This document shows, piece after piece, positions 19,859 through 34,800 of a stretch of DNA of 64,000 nt. This stretch comes from Dasyornis broadbenti. Its lineage: Eukaryota; Chordata; Aves; Passeriformes; Dasyornithidae. The notes beneath the pieces were generated by a model. That model was not told the DNA's origin, ran no database searches, and saw nothing but the letters and a program-made list of their open reading frames with translations. The DNA is taken from positions 63,931-127,930 of the forward strand of contig VZRN01004248.1 of the NCBI GenBank assembly GCA_013397935.1, given 5' to 3'. The position numbers and the translations under genes were made by a program. Within the stretch, counting starts at the first letter, position 1, and the number at the start of each line of letters is the position of its first letter.

Positions 19859-22800
19859 CTGTGCAATACAATGTAAAAAGAGAGGGGGTTTTGGAGACTG
19901 ACGCCAAGGCCCCCTGGCTCTTGCAAGCCTCCCCTGCCTGGTGAATGTCCATGGTGCTCCTGGGCACTGAGGCCACAGAGTGGAGGGAATAGTCCTAGGA
20001 ATTTCACAGGAGCCACAGCTGTCTCTAGGATGACATGGAAGGATGGAGCAGAGAAAAACTCTGCTTTGCTTTGAAGGCGCCAGGACTGCAATGGGCCACC
20101 CGTAAATAGGCAAGTTACTGTTACACATTAGCCAGACACATGTCATGGTTCCCCCCAGCACTGCACAGCCATGGGACATGGTGAGGGCAGGCTGTGGGAC
20201 ATGGAAGACAAGGGCAGCAACATTACTTGTATTGGGAGGCCAGTTCCTCCTTAGCACTCAGATGTCACATACGTGCTGGCACAGCTGTCAGCCTGGGTAT
20301 GCGAATGGGATCAGCCCTGGCTGGTAGACACTGATCCTTGCAGACACAGGACTACCTTGGTTACCAGAGCTGTAACATGCAAGGCCATGCAAACAGCAGC
20401 CTTCTTGTGGTCCCTTTCTCCTCCCAGCTGGCTGCAGCCATCACAGCTGCCACCAGGAAAAGCTGTGGCGTGCGTGATGGGAAGGAACATGTCGCAGGAT
20501 TCCCGTAGCCTCCAATCCTCTGTCCCGCATAAAATCCCATGGAGGATATACAGGAAAATGCAGTGTTCTTCAGGTTTTTAATACTGGGAATATGTTGGAG
20601 ACTGAAATACAGCAACTCCTGTTTCAGATGGAGCACTGGGCAAGACTGTCTGAAATGCTGGTGTTAATGTAGTATCTGTAGGGCATTAGGAGGACTGTGG
20701 GATTGGTTGTGAGGTTAATATAGGGAATGGTGCTGCCTAAATTGTTCTGTTGAGTCCCAGATTAAGTAAGATGTAAAATATAGCTGAAAATGTAGTGTCT
20801 GCAAGAGCTGCATGAAGGAGCACATAACAGTAGGGACAGGAAGAGGCCCATCTTGGCCAAACCCCAGCTCTTTCACTGGGACAGGGGGTCAGCAGTGGGA
20901 AAGTGAAGGAAAAGTTGTGCTCAGAGATGTGCAAACAAAAAACAACCCACCCACCATTTTGAAAAGCGGTAACACAGACCTCCCTACCACCCACATCAAG
21001 CTACCTTTGACCCTCCCACAGCCCTGGATGGAGCCAGAGTGGAAAGGTTTGGGAGAAGAGGTTTCTCCCTTCCACCCCCATACCAGCCAAGCCATGGGGT
21101 ACCCTGCCCCTGCAGCACCCTGCGAGGGTGCACACACCTTGGTGGCCACCTTACCAGTGATGATAAGGAGAATCCCAATCATCACCTGGAAGAAGAGGGA
21201 GATGCTGATGAGCACAATGAGGGTGGCGTAGTACTGGAAGGATGTCCCCTGCTCCAGCACAGCTTTGAGCTGGGTGACATTGGCCATGAAGAGCGCCACG
21301 TCCAGCATGCTCTCTGCCACGCTCTTCTTTGTTGCGTAGTGGTTGATGTTCATCGGCCCGTTGATCCGGAGGTGAGGATTCACGCCCTGGGGAGATAGGA
21401 GGAATCACGTGGATTGCTAAACCAACAGACACCTCTGTGTCCAATGGGATGCTGCCTCCTCCCAGGGGTTTTTCTAGAAAGCCTGGGAAAGAGTCAAATT
21501 TGCATGTTTTAGACATGTTGGGAGTACCCAGTTTCCCCTCACAGTCGTCTTGTGGTATTAAGAGGCACAAGATACTTGCGGTGAGCAAGAGCTCAGCAAG
21601 GTTAAAAAAATACTGGGTATTTTTCTGGAAAACAAGCTTGTCCAGAGTTACAGTAATGTAGATTATCCAGAAGCCAGGGATTTTGCAAGGAATATTAAAT
21701 TCTCTTCCTTCAGGACACAGACAAGCCTCAAATTTACAGGGGATTAGAGAGAGATCTTCTCTTTGGGTCGGGTGTTGTGTTTAATAGCATTACTAATGAT
21801 CTGGATAAGAAGATGGAGTGCACCCTCAGTTTGCAGGTGACACCAAGCTGGGTGGGATTGTTGGCCTGCTGGGGGTAGAAAGGCTCTGCAGAGGGATCTG
21901 CAGGGGCTGGATCAATGGACTGAGGCCACTTGTGTGAGATTCAGCAAGGTGAAGAGCTGGGTCCTGCACCTGGGTCACAACAACTCCATGAGGCGCTAAA
22001 CAGTTGGGGAAGAGAGGCTGGAAGGCTGCCTGGTGGAAAAGGACCTGGAGACACAAATAGGACAAGAAGAAATGGCTCCCTCAGCTGCTCCTCCTCAGTC
22101 TTGTGCTCTAGTCCTTTCATCACCTTCGTGGCCTTTCTCTTGGCACGCTCCAGCACATGGCACATGACTCCTTATGATGCAAGGAAAAGTTAGAGAGATC
22201 CAGGTTTTTTATGGATTTGGTCCTTAGTGTTCCGTCTACTCCAGCAGCTATGAATGGAAGCTCGATGTCTCAAATGAGAGGGTTAAACAAGCCAAGGGTC
22301 TTCAGAGACCTAGCATTTGAATTAATGCTGGAGGATGGATTTGCTTGAGATGCCTGTGCCAGAACTGTCACCAGTGAACCACTGTTTTGTGGGGTGTGAA
22401 TGCATGGCTGTGATGCTTTTTTTGACCTGCCAGAATGCACATACTGCTTTCCAAAGACCATTTCTGCTTTTGCTTTCTTTAAAGTTTGGGGCTGTAAACC
22501 ACTGCAGCTCAGGAGCTGATTCACAAGCAACTTGGATTTCCCTGTAGGAGGTTTGCCCAGACAGCGGTGGGAGGTTAGGTGGTATCACTGAGGAGATTAA
22601 ATTATTCCCTTTTGGCAAACAGAACTCTACGTCGAGTCACAGGACATACCTGAAGGCTCACCAAAGTGATTTATGTCATCAGGCATGGGCTGGTGACTTG
22701 CTAGTCGCTTTGAAAGGGTTCCCCTTAGGAAAGTGGAAATCATTGCTTTTTCTTCTCTGTAATGTGTTGAAGAGCTGGATCTGGCAGTCAGACACCAAAT

Positions 22801-25800
22801 TCATCTTAAAAGCGTTGTTGCACAGGCAGCATGTCTGCTGGAAACAGCACTTTCCCAGGAGGGGGCTCTATCATTGTTGCCCACTCTCTAATAGTAGGGA
22901 AATTAGGACCCGAAAAATTCCATCTTGGCCATACAACAGTGCTGGATAAGCTAGTGCTGGAGCTACTTTCCTTTGTCCCATTTCTGGATGTTTTATCTTT
23001 TCGTATGAGACAGCCTCTTTCCCTGCAAAGACTCTGCTGGCTTCAGTCTGACCTCGGGCAAATTCCCTTTCCTTTTTCTCTTGTGTAAATGTGGCACAGC
23101 AATACAGGTCACCTCAAGGACTGAGTGAGGCACCCATCTATGTTTTCTAAGTCAGAGGCCTGATTCTTACTCAAAGTGTGCATATGCACACAAATATTTA
23201 ACTCCCACTTCTATTGCTATTTTTAATTTTCATAGGAATTCTTATAGAAAGAAGAATGAATGTCACCATAAGTGGTGGTGAGAAAAGAACGGATTTTTAA
23301 AATTTATTTTAAAAATTTTAAAATTTATTTATTTATTTATTTAATTTATTTCTTTTTAAACTTGACCTCTAGTTTTGCTGTCAAAGCTTTGAGGCCCCTG
23401 GGCCTGTGAAACCAGGCTCTGGATCAGAGGGTATGCTGAGCTCCACAGCTCACTGAAACTACCTGAAAATTTTCACTAAAATTAATTTTCAAGAGAAATT
23501 ATTTGGGGTTTTCATGCATTAATTTTTACAAGGAATAGCTACTTTCTTCTGTAACCTTTTGAGGGAGCTTCATCTAAATATTTCTTTCAAAGCTGGCGGA
23601 TTTTGCTTCAGGGAAGCACAAAGCTTTTCTAAACTTTCTTGGACAATTTCTTCAAAACCTGTCATTTACTTGTCACATTTTTCAGGTTGGGGGAAAAAAA
23701 AAAATCCTAGAGAGCAGATCCAATTGCAAATCTCTGTGTATTTTGTGTGTTTTGTGGCCCAATCTCCAGGGAGAACAGCCTGAAAGAGGCAGTGGAACAG
23801 CATGAGGCTCACAAGTTCATACTTTGAATGATAATCTTTATGGGAGCGCTCTGTCAGAGGGCGATGTCTGAGTCGGAACTGTATTATTGGCCCTTACTTT
23901 CAAGGGAAATGCTGGAGAATGCCAAAGAAAACAGACACAAATGTAGGCCATGCACTCAGTGGGGTAAGCGCAGACACAGCCACGACGGGGATCCCGGCCC
24001 ATGAACAGCCAGCCACACACAGCACCAGGCACCAGGGAAAACCCAGGAAATGTTTCCCCAGTATTGGCCAGTCAGCAGCTTTAGAAATACTTTGTAAACA
24101 TTGGCTGATGAGGGCGAAAGCACACTTAGGGTCATCATCATCTTGCAGGGTAGGAGAGGAGCACAGTCCCCTTTCTGTGGGCAGAAAGCAGAGGGATTAA
24201 AGGCCTGGCTCTCAATCAATGCTTTTGCTTCTTAGGGCACAGTTATTAGCTACTCTCCTTTACCAGGGAAGCTCATTCCCTGCAGCTCCTGACCACTTCA
24301 CTTGGGATGAAGGGAGTAAATGTTAATATTTTTAGCCTACATGCCATGCCCAGGCACAGAGAGCAGCAACGACCAGATGCCTGCTCACTTGATGGGTTGG
24401 GATTACCTTGCCGAGTTTTATGTGTCAGCTCATGGGTGAGGAAGCATGTCTGCACAACCACACTTGTACAAGAGAAGGGACACACAAGGAGCACTTTGGT
24501 CAATACTCCATTGAAAACTTGGTGAGGCAAAGGCTGTTTTTCTCCAGTCTGGCACAACAGCAAGTATCTTGGCTGCTTTCCACAAACAGAAGTAATAGTA
24601 AACCTCATCATGGATACTGCAGGCAGAAGGAAAACTGAGTGCCCAGGGCCAGGCCCCCCTCCTCAGCCTACGTGGAGGCTCTTGGCTAGTCCAGTTGTGC
24701 TTATGATTTTTTTCCTTTTAATATAGCCATCTGTTCTGCTCACTAGGGGTCCTGTTTGGAGCCAAGTGGTTGTGTTGCCTTCAATTCATATTGCGTACAT
24801 CCTACAAAATAAATCAGAGGTGCTTTCCTAGTATCTCTCCCCATGTACCAGACTGGTCCTGATAGAGATCTGTCATTGAGATGTTCTTACACTTCTGTGA
24901 CAGGACACTGCTGAGTTTAACAGAGAGCTCATTGCCACTAACTGTGGATGAGACCTCTCCAGCCAAATAGTGAGTCCCAGGAGCTAGGAGCTAGTGGCTC
25001 TTCAGAAGTGGAAGCCTAGGCAAGTGGCAGGCACAGATTCTGTGTGCTTGACAAGCCCTGTTTGTGTTCTCTGGTTTACCAAAGTTGCTCTCTCCATTTG
25101 CTTTGTCTGCCTCCTGTGTCTCATCTCAGACCAGGCAGGCAAACTTGGTGAGGTCTCTTGGGCAGAGATGTCACCACAGTGCAGCATTTAGGACCCTCAT
25201 CCTTGAACTAAGGGGTGCCAAAGTAGGGCACTGCTGTCATTCAGGGTTGTAAGTGCAGCTGGCTGAGAGTGCCAGCAGAGCCTGTCCAGTTCACCCAGCT
25301 GAAAGGCTGCCTCATGCTCTCACTACAGCTCCTGGGAAGAGGCCACACCAGAGCAGGATGCGAACAGCAAAACCCAACACCGCGTGGAGCTGAAGGGTTG
25401 GAAGTGGGCAGGGAAGCCGGGAAGCCCCTGACTGTGGCTGGCAGGGGGAGCAGGGAGAGTCAGGGGGTAGCAGAACCCCGGAAGAGCCGGGGCGTTCTCC
25501 GTGCCCTTGCCCTCCGACTGACACGGCAGCGCCTCCACTTCCCACCCGGCTGCGGCACTCGCAGGCTGCAGAGACCAGCTTGTCGCATCGAGTGTGCATG
25601 CTCTGCTCTTTATTTCTGCCTTGCCATGCTTCTCATCTCTTATTCATCCTGCAGACACTCTGCCTCCGTCTGCATCTTCAGTTCAGCTCCTCCTGTCTTA
25701 TCTCCCTTTATTCTCTCCTTTTCCATTCCCTTCTCACCCTGTGCCTTTTACCTTGTCCGTCTTTGATGGATTTTCCTGCTATCAAGCTATTGTGCTTCAT

Positions 25801-28800
25801 GCACGTCCTTCCTTGGGTTGCTGTCTCCTTGTTCTCCCCCACTCTTCTCTCTCTTTGGCATTCTGTGCTGCTGTCTGGCAAGTTTCTTGAATCTGTTCAC
25901 TCTGACGCCACTCAACGTTTCCTATTCTACAGGGCAACATAAATTATGTATCACTCAAATAACTGTCTTACCAAATCTGTATTAAACTCCCTCGTTAAGT
26001 GTATTTATGATACTGAATTGAAGGGATCCAGGAATCGACTGGCAGGCTGCAGGGCTGAGCTGGAATACAAGATAATTGTTCTTTTCCAGGTAGCTGGGAT
26101 GAGGACAAGGCACGAAGGATGGTGGCAGTGAGGAAGAGACTCCATCCATAGCTTAGGAGCAGTGTATGAGTTTGGGGCTCAAGAACTGCTTGGCACCAGC
26201 AATTACAATGTGCTGATGCATGATTGCTGATTGTTGAACAGAAGCAATCGGGTGTGTATGTGTGTGGGGGGTACAGCTCTTTGAATATATGGAATTGGGA
26301 GTGCACTCAAGAGGATTAGTGGGAACAATTATTTCCAAAGTCAGGATACAGAAGCTGGAACCTATGCAAGTCACTAGTGTTTTATCTCCCAGTGTTTTGG
26401 GGCAGGGAAAAAAGAAGGGGCAGGGGAAGACTAAAAACAGCTTTAGAAGAAAAAATTCGAAGTAGGTTAGCAGAGAAAATGAATTTATAAAAAATGGAAG
26501 AACAGCCGGGAGGCACAACAGTAACTACTGCATTGTGCTTACAAAGCTAAACACGTTAAGATGAGTAAATCCACAAGCTGGATGGCTTATGGCCCAAAAT
26601 ATTAAGAAAAGCTGGGTCTGATTGCAGGCTGCTGCCAGATCCAAAGAGCAAATGTGTTCATATAAATCATTTTAATACAAAACCTTCATAAAGCAAGGTC
26701 CTAAAACTGAACTCCTTCCAAGTCCAAGCATGTTTGTATCCAAAGCTGAGGGGTCATGTTGATTTCTAAAACTGAGGGAATGTAGTAACAGCTGTGCTGG
26801 ATGAGACCAAAGGTCCAGTTCCCCTCTAACTGTGGTTTGCAGCAGATGTTTGAGGAGGGGAAGAGAGAAGTCTTAGAATGTGACAAGCATATAGCAGTGG
26901 TCCCTTGTGACCTGTAACTCTGTATTTAGAACTGTTCCAGCCCTGGCCTGATATTGCTTTGACTGTGAGGTAGTCCAAGGTTAGTTTGACATTTGCCATG
27001 TGGCTCAGGGCATCCTAGTTGCTCGCTCTCCCTGGATTTTAGTTTTCCCTATCTGTAAATTAATGCAAATTCTCATAGGAGTGATGTGTAGAGGGAGAGA
27101 GATGGGTAAGATCTCCTGCAGAAGTGCAATATGTGCTTGTGTTGTGAACATAATCCACCTGGACTGAATTCATCATGCAGGGAAACACCTGAAGCTGATG
27201 AAATCAGGTGATTTTCTCATTCCCAGGGTGGTTTACGTCCTGCAGCATTTACCAGGTAAACCTCAATCCAAGGCACTGGAGTTCAGGTTCATCTGCAGAT
27301 TTTGACCTTTCCATGCCCCTGGCCACCCTCTGAGTGCTCGAGGCTCTCAGCAGAAAGGAAGCTGTGGGATTCCAGGTAGAAAGAGGGAAGAACATTACTG
27401 GGAGTTTTGACAGAGCTGATGACGCTGCATCCAGAAGCAGTGGGATTCAGGGATTCTGGTCTCTCACATGCACATGCCACCCACATCACCGGCCACGGAG
27501 AGGGGGGCCAGGGTCACCTGCCACGGAGAGCTGCCACATTTCCTTGAGAATAGGCATTCTCAGAAGGTAACTAAGAAGAGTGAGCTCCTCTATGCAAGAT
27601 AGCTCTTGAATGTGTAAGTTGTAGCTATGAAAGGGTCTGCCAGTCTGGTGGGAAACATTTCCAGGTTCAGAGTTACAAAGCAATGGAAAACACTCAGTGA
27701 AATGCCTTAGAGGCCTAGAGGTGCTCCCTTCTAAGCAGCTGAGGTTGAGCTTTTGTCCCTCTGAGCCAGTAAGCAAGTAAGATGGTCAATACAATGGCTC
27801 TTTATTCCTCTCATATCTCAGGAAAAATTGCCACTGTAGTTCAAGTCAAGAAGGTGTTACCTCAGTTGCAGAGGCAGGGGATATGTCCCACAAGGAGGGG
27901 GTGCTTCTATTTTCAGAATCAAGTGGCACCCAGACAACTCATCACATCATGGGTGTCCTGTTATGACAGGCACAAACTTGCTTAGGAGCACACGGGCAGC
28001 CTGCAACAGAAGTAACCCAGAATCTGATCCAGTTTTCTGACAGATGCAGCATTACCTCCCTTCCTTCAGACTTCAGCTTGCTGAATCCTTGTTCATTGTT
28101 GGAATCAAATAATCCCATGCTCTTCCTCTCCCTTTCCGGTTTTCCTCTTTCACTGGTACATTCAGTGTCTTTTGTTTGGGGGGACACAGATACTGTTTTG
28201 GGGATGATGCTGCACAGGAGATGTGCAGGTTATGTGACTCTGAACCAATAGGAAAATCCAGATGGGGTTAGGGTGAGTTTTGTGCCAGAACCTGTATTTT
28301 TGACCATATGTGACAGAAAGTTGAAGTGAACAAAACCTTGAGATGGAATTGCCTCACATCAAAAGGCACACACACACAAAAAGAAAAAGGCTTCTAGTTT
28401 GCAAAACTGGAGATGTGAGAATAGACTATTAAGATAAAAAATAAAAGGGGGGGGGGGAAATTATTTAGTTAGATAAATGGTTGGATGAGGCATATTGACT
28501 GCTAAATGGGTCACCAAGGGAGCTCTTCTTATGTTCAGAGCAAAGGAAAGATGCAACCCAACATGCACTCAAACCCCTGGATACAGAAGAAAAATCTGAA
28601 ATTAGCAGATCCAGTGCTATGTTGCTTTATACGAGTTTAATAATTCGAAGGCTGGGCCAAAGCCCTGCCTTAGGATACAGAACAGTAAAGCTCATGGAGG
28701 AGGTTTAAGGTGGTTATAGAATGGAAGGTTTTCCTTGGTAATTAAAAATATTAAGTTTGGCTTCCCCGTGTCTTCTTGGAGTTCTTTCAAGGGTGGGGTC

Positions 28801-31800
28801 ATTCTGTTGTTTAGGTTTATAGCTTGCTCTATTGACAGAAGGATTCATAGGATGAGATTGGTTTTGCTTTTTCTTCCCATCCTCCAGTCCAGCTTGATGG
28901 TGCTGTAAGAGCTAGACATGCTAAGTTCAGGGCAGTGATTTAATGGGTTATAAAAATGGTCATTGGTATATCAGTACTTCAAACATATATTGTGAATTAC
29001 TGTTGGGCAGAGATCAGAAGTGAAACAGCTGGTGGGCAGTAATATCTCCCACTTTGGAAAAATGGTACTGGGACTTCCCTATCCAACTTCCACTGAGTTC
29101 AATGGAAGTTAAACAATCAAAACTTTTATCTTTGGCCATCTCAGTTTAAGTTCACAATGTTAAATTAAATTATACTCCAAAATTGTGGCTCTGAAAGCAT
29201 CACCATTAAGATACTTTGTTATCCTGTGCCTCAGCTGATATACTAACAATTTTTTTCCAGTGGATAATGAATTTGGATGTAAAAAGGGTTATATGCCTTC
29301 TGGATAGGCATTCGAGGTTAGGAGGTACTACAAAAGTGCATTGAATAATTTGGAAACTTGTATTAGCAGCCACACAATGAAGATTGAAGTCTAAGGACAA
29401 AGAGTTTCAAAACCATAATTCTTTGGTCTTCAAAGATGCTAATATAACTCATTTAAGATAGTGCTGGAAGTATCCATACAGTAAAAGAAATGCAGCAACT
29501 GTAGAGCTCTCTCTCTCTCATTTTCCTTGTATTAATTATCTATTAAATTTTAATTTTGTTTTAATTTTATGCTTTTGTATTGCATTTTAAATAATACACA
29601 GCACTGTGGACTAAGTTCTGACTGGAAGGTAACAGTCAGTAACACTTACAACAAAGCTTGTGAGGGGAACTCCATAAAAAGAGCTACTTCAGAAGTTGGT
29701 CATGCAGGTAATACTGGCCCTTATTAAATCTTAGATTTTTTTTAATGGTTGTTGAATAGTGGATACAATTTGAATAGTGGATACAAACCACGTGACTCAC
29801 ATTCTTCCCATAAAATTTCTCCTCAGTTAAAACTGTCTCTCCTGCTTTAACACGACATGTCCTGAATGCCAATTGTAGCCTCTTGAAATCTCCAAATTTT
29901 CTTCCCTGCACTGCAGGAAGGACACTGCAGTAAGGCTTGGAGAGGTTTTATGTTTTGGGCTCCATTTCCCGTGCAGCTGATACGATGGCTGTTCAGTTTT
30001 ATGTAAAAGGAATATTAAAGATCAGATTAGAGAGTGGTTAGAAATAAAATTTGTCTTAACCTAAATTCTGTGCAACCTCACTCACTTACATAGTGCACAG
30101 AAACCAAGCAAGCATAAACTTCATTCTCCTATTTCAGTTTTTAAAGCAATGGTTTAGTGCAATTGTGCTGTGAAAGAGGTGTTCCTGTATAGCCTTATGT
30201 GGTGAAGGTCTGCTTGTCTCAGCTCTGGCAGGAAAAGGAACCTACACCATCACTTTCTACCCTAGGTCAGAGACAAAAAAGCTTGATGCTGTTACCCATC
30301 CAGCATTCCAGACTCATGGAAGCAATAACTGATTTATAAATCTCCCACTTCAAAATTAAAGGTAGTCTCTCCTTACCATTAAGCTAAATGTTGATCCTTT
30401 TAATGAGCCTAATAGGGCTGGAACTTCTGGTATAACCAGTGGGAACTTGTCAGCCACAGTACCTTGCTTAGGCAACTGCTCCAGGCAACAGTGCAGGAAA
30501 ATACTGCTCTCTGAAAAATTATACTGTCTGAGATCTTACTAGCCACTTGAAAGGAGGTGGATGGAAATAAACTCCAAGCTTCATTATGCTGACATTTGTA
30601 AAGTGTCACAGGAAGCGCTTTGCGTCGGGGAAGCCAAATCAACATTTAAGCAAATGGCTATGGAATGAACTTTTGCCTGCAATTATTTTCAGCCAGGGAC
30701 CTGTTTGATGTGTCCCTGACTCGATGGCCAGCTGTGTTCCTATTGAATGCTGTGGGGAAGACAGATCCACTGACCCCCTGTGGGAAATAGGAGCAGGAAT
30801 TCAGTGGGCAGCCCTGGGGTGCGGCTGTCTGTCCAAGCATGCTGATTAGTAACTCCTATTGGCTTTGGATTTGGCCCACTTTCAGCATTTGTGTGGATTT
30901 GAGGCAATCTTCTCTAGTGTAATTATTAATTAAGATTAATTTAATTAGACTGTAAAAATAAATTAAGAGATTCGGAGCCCAGTTCAGCTGAAGCTGTGCT
31001 TGTTTTGACAACCAAAACAAGAAGTCTGAATCAGTTTCCTGTGAATTAATCTCAAACAAGGAATTTCCCTGTTCAGTACACTTGCTGATAACAAAATTGT
31101 CTTCTGGAGGAAGAGTGCTACATCAGTACATTGGAGGGAAAAGAAAAATTCCCCAAAAAACCAAATCCCAACATCCCCCAAGGTAAGATAAATCTAGAAC
31201 TACAACTTGGTTATTGGGCATGCCTGGTAGTTGTGAGATTAGTTAGTGATGTCTGAGATTATAGCAGCATTTATGGATGCCCAAACTGAATGAAGTTATC
31301 ACTGCTGACAAGCCAAGGGAGCTCAGATGGACATCCAGATCTGTCATAGAGGTCACATTACTCAGATGTGTCACATCTTAATGTGGAAAGTGAGATGAAA
31401 CATGCAAACTGTGGCCAGGAAAAAATTTAGGAATGGTCATTGTGTCTAGCTGTGCTGTCAGCCCCACTCCAGCTGCTGATATGGCACCTGCACTTTTGAA
31501 TTTGTATTCTCTTATCACTGACGCTGATCTCTGATCTCTGATCTCTTATCTCTGATCACTGGAGGGTTTGACAGGTGATTTACGTACCCTGATTCACAAT
31601 TCATCCTGGGTGAAGTTTGGAGAAAATGCTATTATCTTTGCTGTCATATACATGTGAAAAAACCACAAGCCATGATCAGATTCTTTCCTGGCAAAAGTTT
31701 TCTTTCTGTAATCTACAGACTTCTGCCTAGGAAGCTGGAATGGAGATTTTATTCTGGCAATTTATGCACCATCCTGCCGCTTAGCTCTGTGTGGTTAATT

Positions 31801-34800
31801 CAGGTTATGGATTAACTAAGCAATCATTTAGTGACACCTTGCTCTCTGCTGCTTCCGGTACAACTTAGTACAGCTGCATGACACTCTGTGGGGCTGCACA
31901 GACTTCCTGACTTGGCTTAGTGCTAATTTAGGCAGCTCCACAGCCTGCTGTCTGCTGTGGTGCTGAGCTTTCTTTTCTCCATAGTTTTGGTGCCTGCACT
32001 CACAGCCTGGACACAGTAATAACCCTGCACAGAAAGACATCAGCTATAACAATTACCAAAAAGACCTCACAAACTGATTTTGTGGGAAGCGTATCCAGGG
32101 CAGAAAATCCCAGCAGCTTCTCCCCTTTCAAACAGTTACTTTTGATGAAAGAACCATGCAGTGTCAGCACAGTTGGTGGCTTTGAAATGCCAGAAGGAGC
32201 TGTGCTGGGGCATCCTCTGCACTTCTTAGACACCTGAATAAGAGCCACAGACCTCTCTGAAGAGACAGGAAGGCCCATGTGTCTAAAGCTCTATTTCTGG
32301 AGCTTACATCCTTCATGGCAGGAGATTGTCACAGAAGTGGCACCACTGTCCTGCTCTAACCCTTGAGCTGGTGCAGGATTTACCTAGGGAGGTTCAGGGC
32401 CCAGCCAGATTCCACTGGCATTAATGGAACATGTAATTGATTTTGTGGTGGAGTAAAAGAATGCATCCTACAGCCTCTGAGTGGAAAAGATCTGTTCACT
32501 TAACAAGGTAGGAATCTGCTGCCTATGGTCCTGAAGCACCTCAGAACGACCAGCCACTTTCCCAAAGCCACCTTACACAGTCATTGTGTACGTTTACCTT
32601 CACAATGCAAACAAAAAAGAGGTTATTTGTTGACGGGGTAAACAGGTACACTGCTCTCTCCAGAAACCAGTTTGGTTAGTCAGCTGGGTGTTGACAGGAG
32701 AGGGAAGGAAATCATTATGAAAGACTGCATAGCAGGCACGATAATGAGCCATGTGGTTGGTACCAAACAATAGAGGCTTGTGCGGAGCCTAGGGAATGCA
32801 GAGATAATTTTACCTCTCCAAAAAGGAGGGCATCAAGCTGTGCTTCCCCGCCTGGGAAACAGGTCAAGAGGAAGTGCACTTTCAATTCATATTCATCTCA
32901 TAATTATTTCACGTGCTCAAGAACAGTATTTCTGTCAAGGGGAAGCTGCCTCTGTGGCCAGTCTCATGGAAGAGCAATCCTGCACTCAGAGCAGCAGCAT
33001 GCATATTTGAAGCTTTGAGCAGCAGCATCCATCAGCACTGCCTTTCACATGAGCTCTCCTTGCACTTGTGCTGTTAGTCTTGACCGTGCCAAGCTTCACG
33101 GTCACTCCAGGCAGCACCTGTAGTGGATCCAGAGTGCACAATCCCAGCATGAGAGTGCAGCACTCGCCAGTGGAGCTGTGATTCATTGGTGCTTCTGGTA
33201 CTGAAGCAAACAGTCACCTTTGGAGGTCATCAGGTCTAATCTGCTGCTCAAAACTAGATCAAGTGTGGAGATACCTAAGTTCCTCAGGGTCATATCACTA
33301 AAGTGTTAAATGGATGGAGACGGCAAAGCCTCTCTGAGCAGCCTACTGCAGTATTGGACCACCATCAGAGAGATTTATTTTTTTCTTGGAGGTATCAAAG
33401 GCGTGTTTTAGAATGGATGTCAAAGGTGAAGTAAGGATGAATCTATTTAGACTGAGTAGAGAACAAGTGTTCTACAGTTAGCCACGGTACCTGTTCTTGG
33501 TTTTTGGTTTATAAGAACCAGTAGATACACCTTGTGTAGATGTATCTGTATCTCTCTATCTCTATATTTCTGAAGTAGAAGAGAGTCTTTCCCAGAAAAA
33601 TTCAAATAGTTACGTTCAAAGTAAATTTTCCCATGATTTGAAGGAATGGGTAAAGGAACAGTGAGTAGAAAAAAAAACCCAACAGAACAGCTAAGCTTAG
33701 AGAATTATGACAATAGGATGACTCTAATTTAGCATTCAACTGTAGAGAAGTGTAAACACGAGACTAAATACACAAATCTTCTGTTGTATGCAGAAAAACA
33801 ATAGACATAGGATGGGAAATGCTACTGTTAAAAGGCACTTTGCTTTCAAGCTGCAGTGTATAATCTCCACATATGCCAGTTACTAATGTTTCCTTAAAAA
33901 AGTGACCTAATTTTTAAAAAAGAATTGCCAATAGCACAGAAAACCAAATCTGCTGCACCAAATTGTGTATGTTCCAGATCTTTTTCTGTAGTAAAATATT
34001 TAGTAGCTAGTTCTATTCTCTGCCCCATTTAAAGCATTTTTTTTTCCATAAAACTTTCTTCGTGTCACCATAACTGCAAAATAGTTGCAGTATCATTTCA
34101 TCATCATGTTTCCAAGATAACTAAATTGAACTCCAGTGGGGATAGGACTATGTGGGTTTTACTTTAGTCTGAGAGGAGGCTGGATTGATGGACAACAATC
34201 AACGGTTTTTATTCCTGCATTGGAATTACTTCTCCTCTTACATAATACATGAAACACAAAACTCAGCCCTTGCATCAGTTATATGGCCTGAAGTAATAGC
34301 AGCATGCCTGGGATGAAGAAGTCTTTCCCTGAGGTTCACAATTGTAATTTTCCTCCTGACAGATCCATGTTTACCGCATACCCCAAATCCCTGATTCCAT
34401 CTACTACATTTTTAATTTTTCTTGGCTACTAGCCATTTTCACCTGTTTTGTGCACTATTTTATTTCCCCACAAATAGCAGTATTAAAGTCAAGTATTGGA
34501 GCAAAGCTTTGTTGGAGTAAAGTTTCTATAATGTTTATTAGGAAGACTATTTTCCCAAAAGTTCTCTTCTTTTTTTCCTCTTCCTTCATGCTGTTGCAGA
34601 CAACTTGATTTAAGGAGGTAAAAAGGAGGCAAAAACCAAGCAACAAAACCAGAAAGCTATTTAGGAGTTGTGCTTGTGCATAGTTAGATGCTCCTTTTGT
34701 TCTGTGTTACCATACACGTCCTCAAACAAAAAAAATCTACCAAGAATTTGCTTTATATTCTTACCACATTTTTGCTTAATCAGTGCTCAGTTGTAATTAA

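Larger units (their letters stand above)
28460..33214. other. Intron 1 block, mostly unique sequence
   Basis: No gene recognised on either strand. AT-rich parts at about 29520-29600 and 30910-30970 carry clusters of TAAT cores. A short 7-bp repeat lies at 31525. Open frames are all below 100 codons. Confidence 0.6.
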
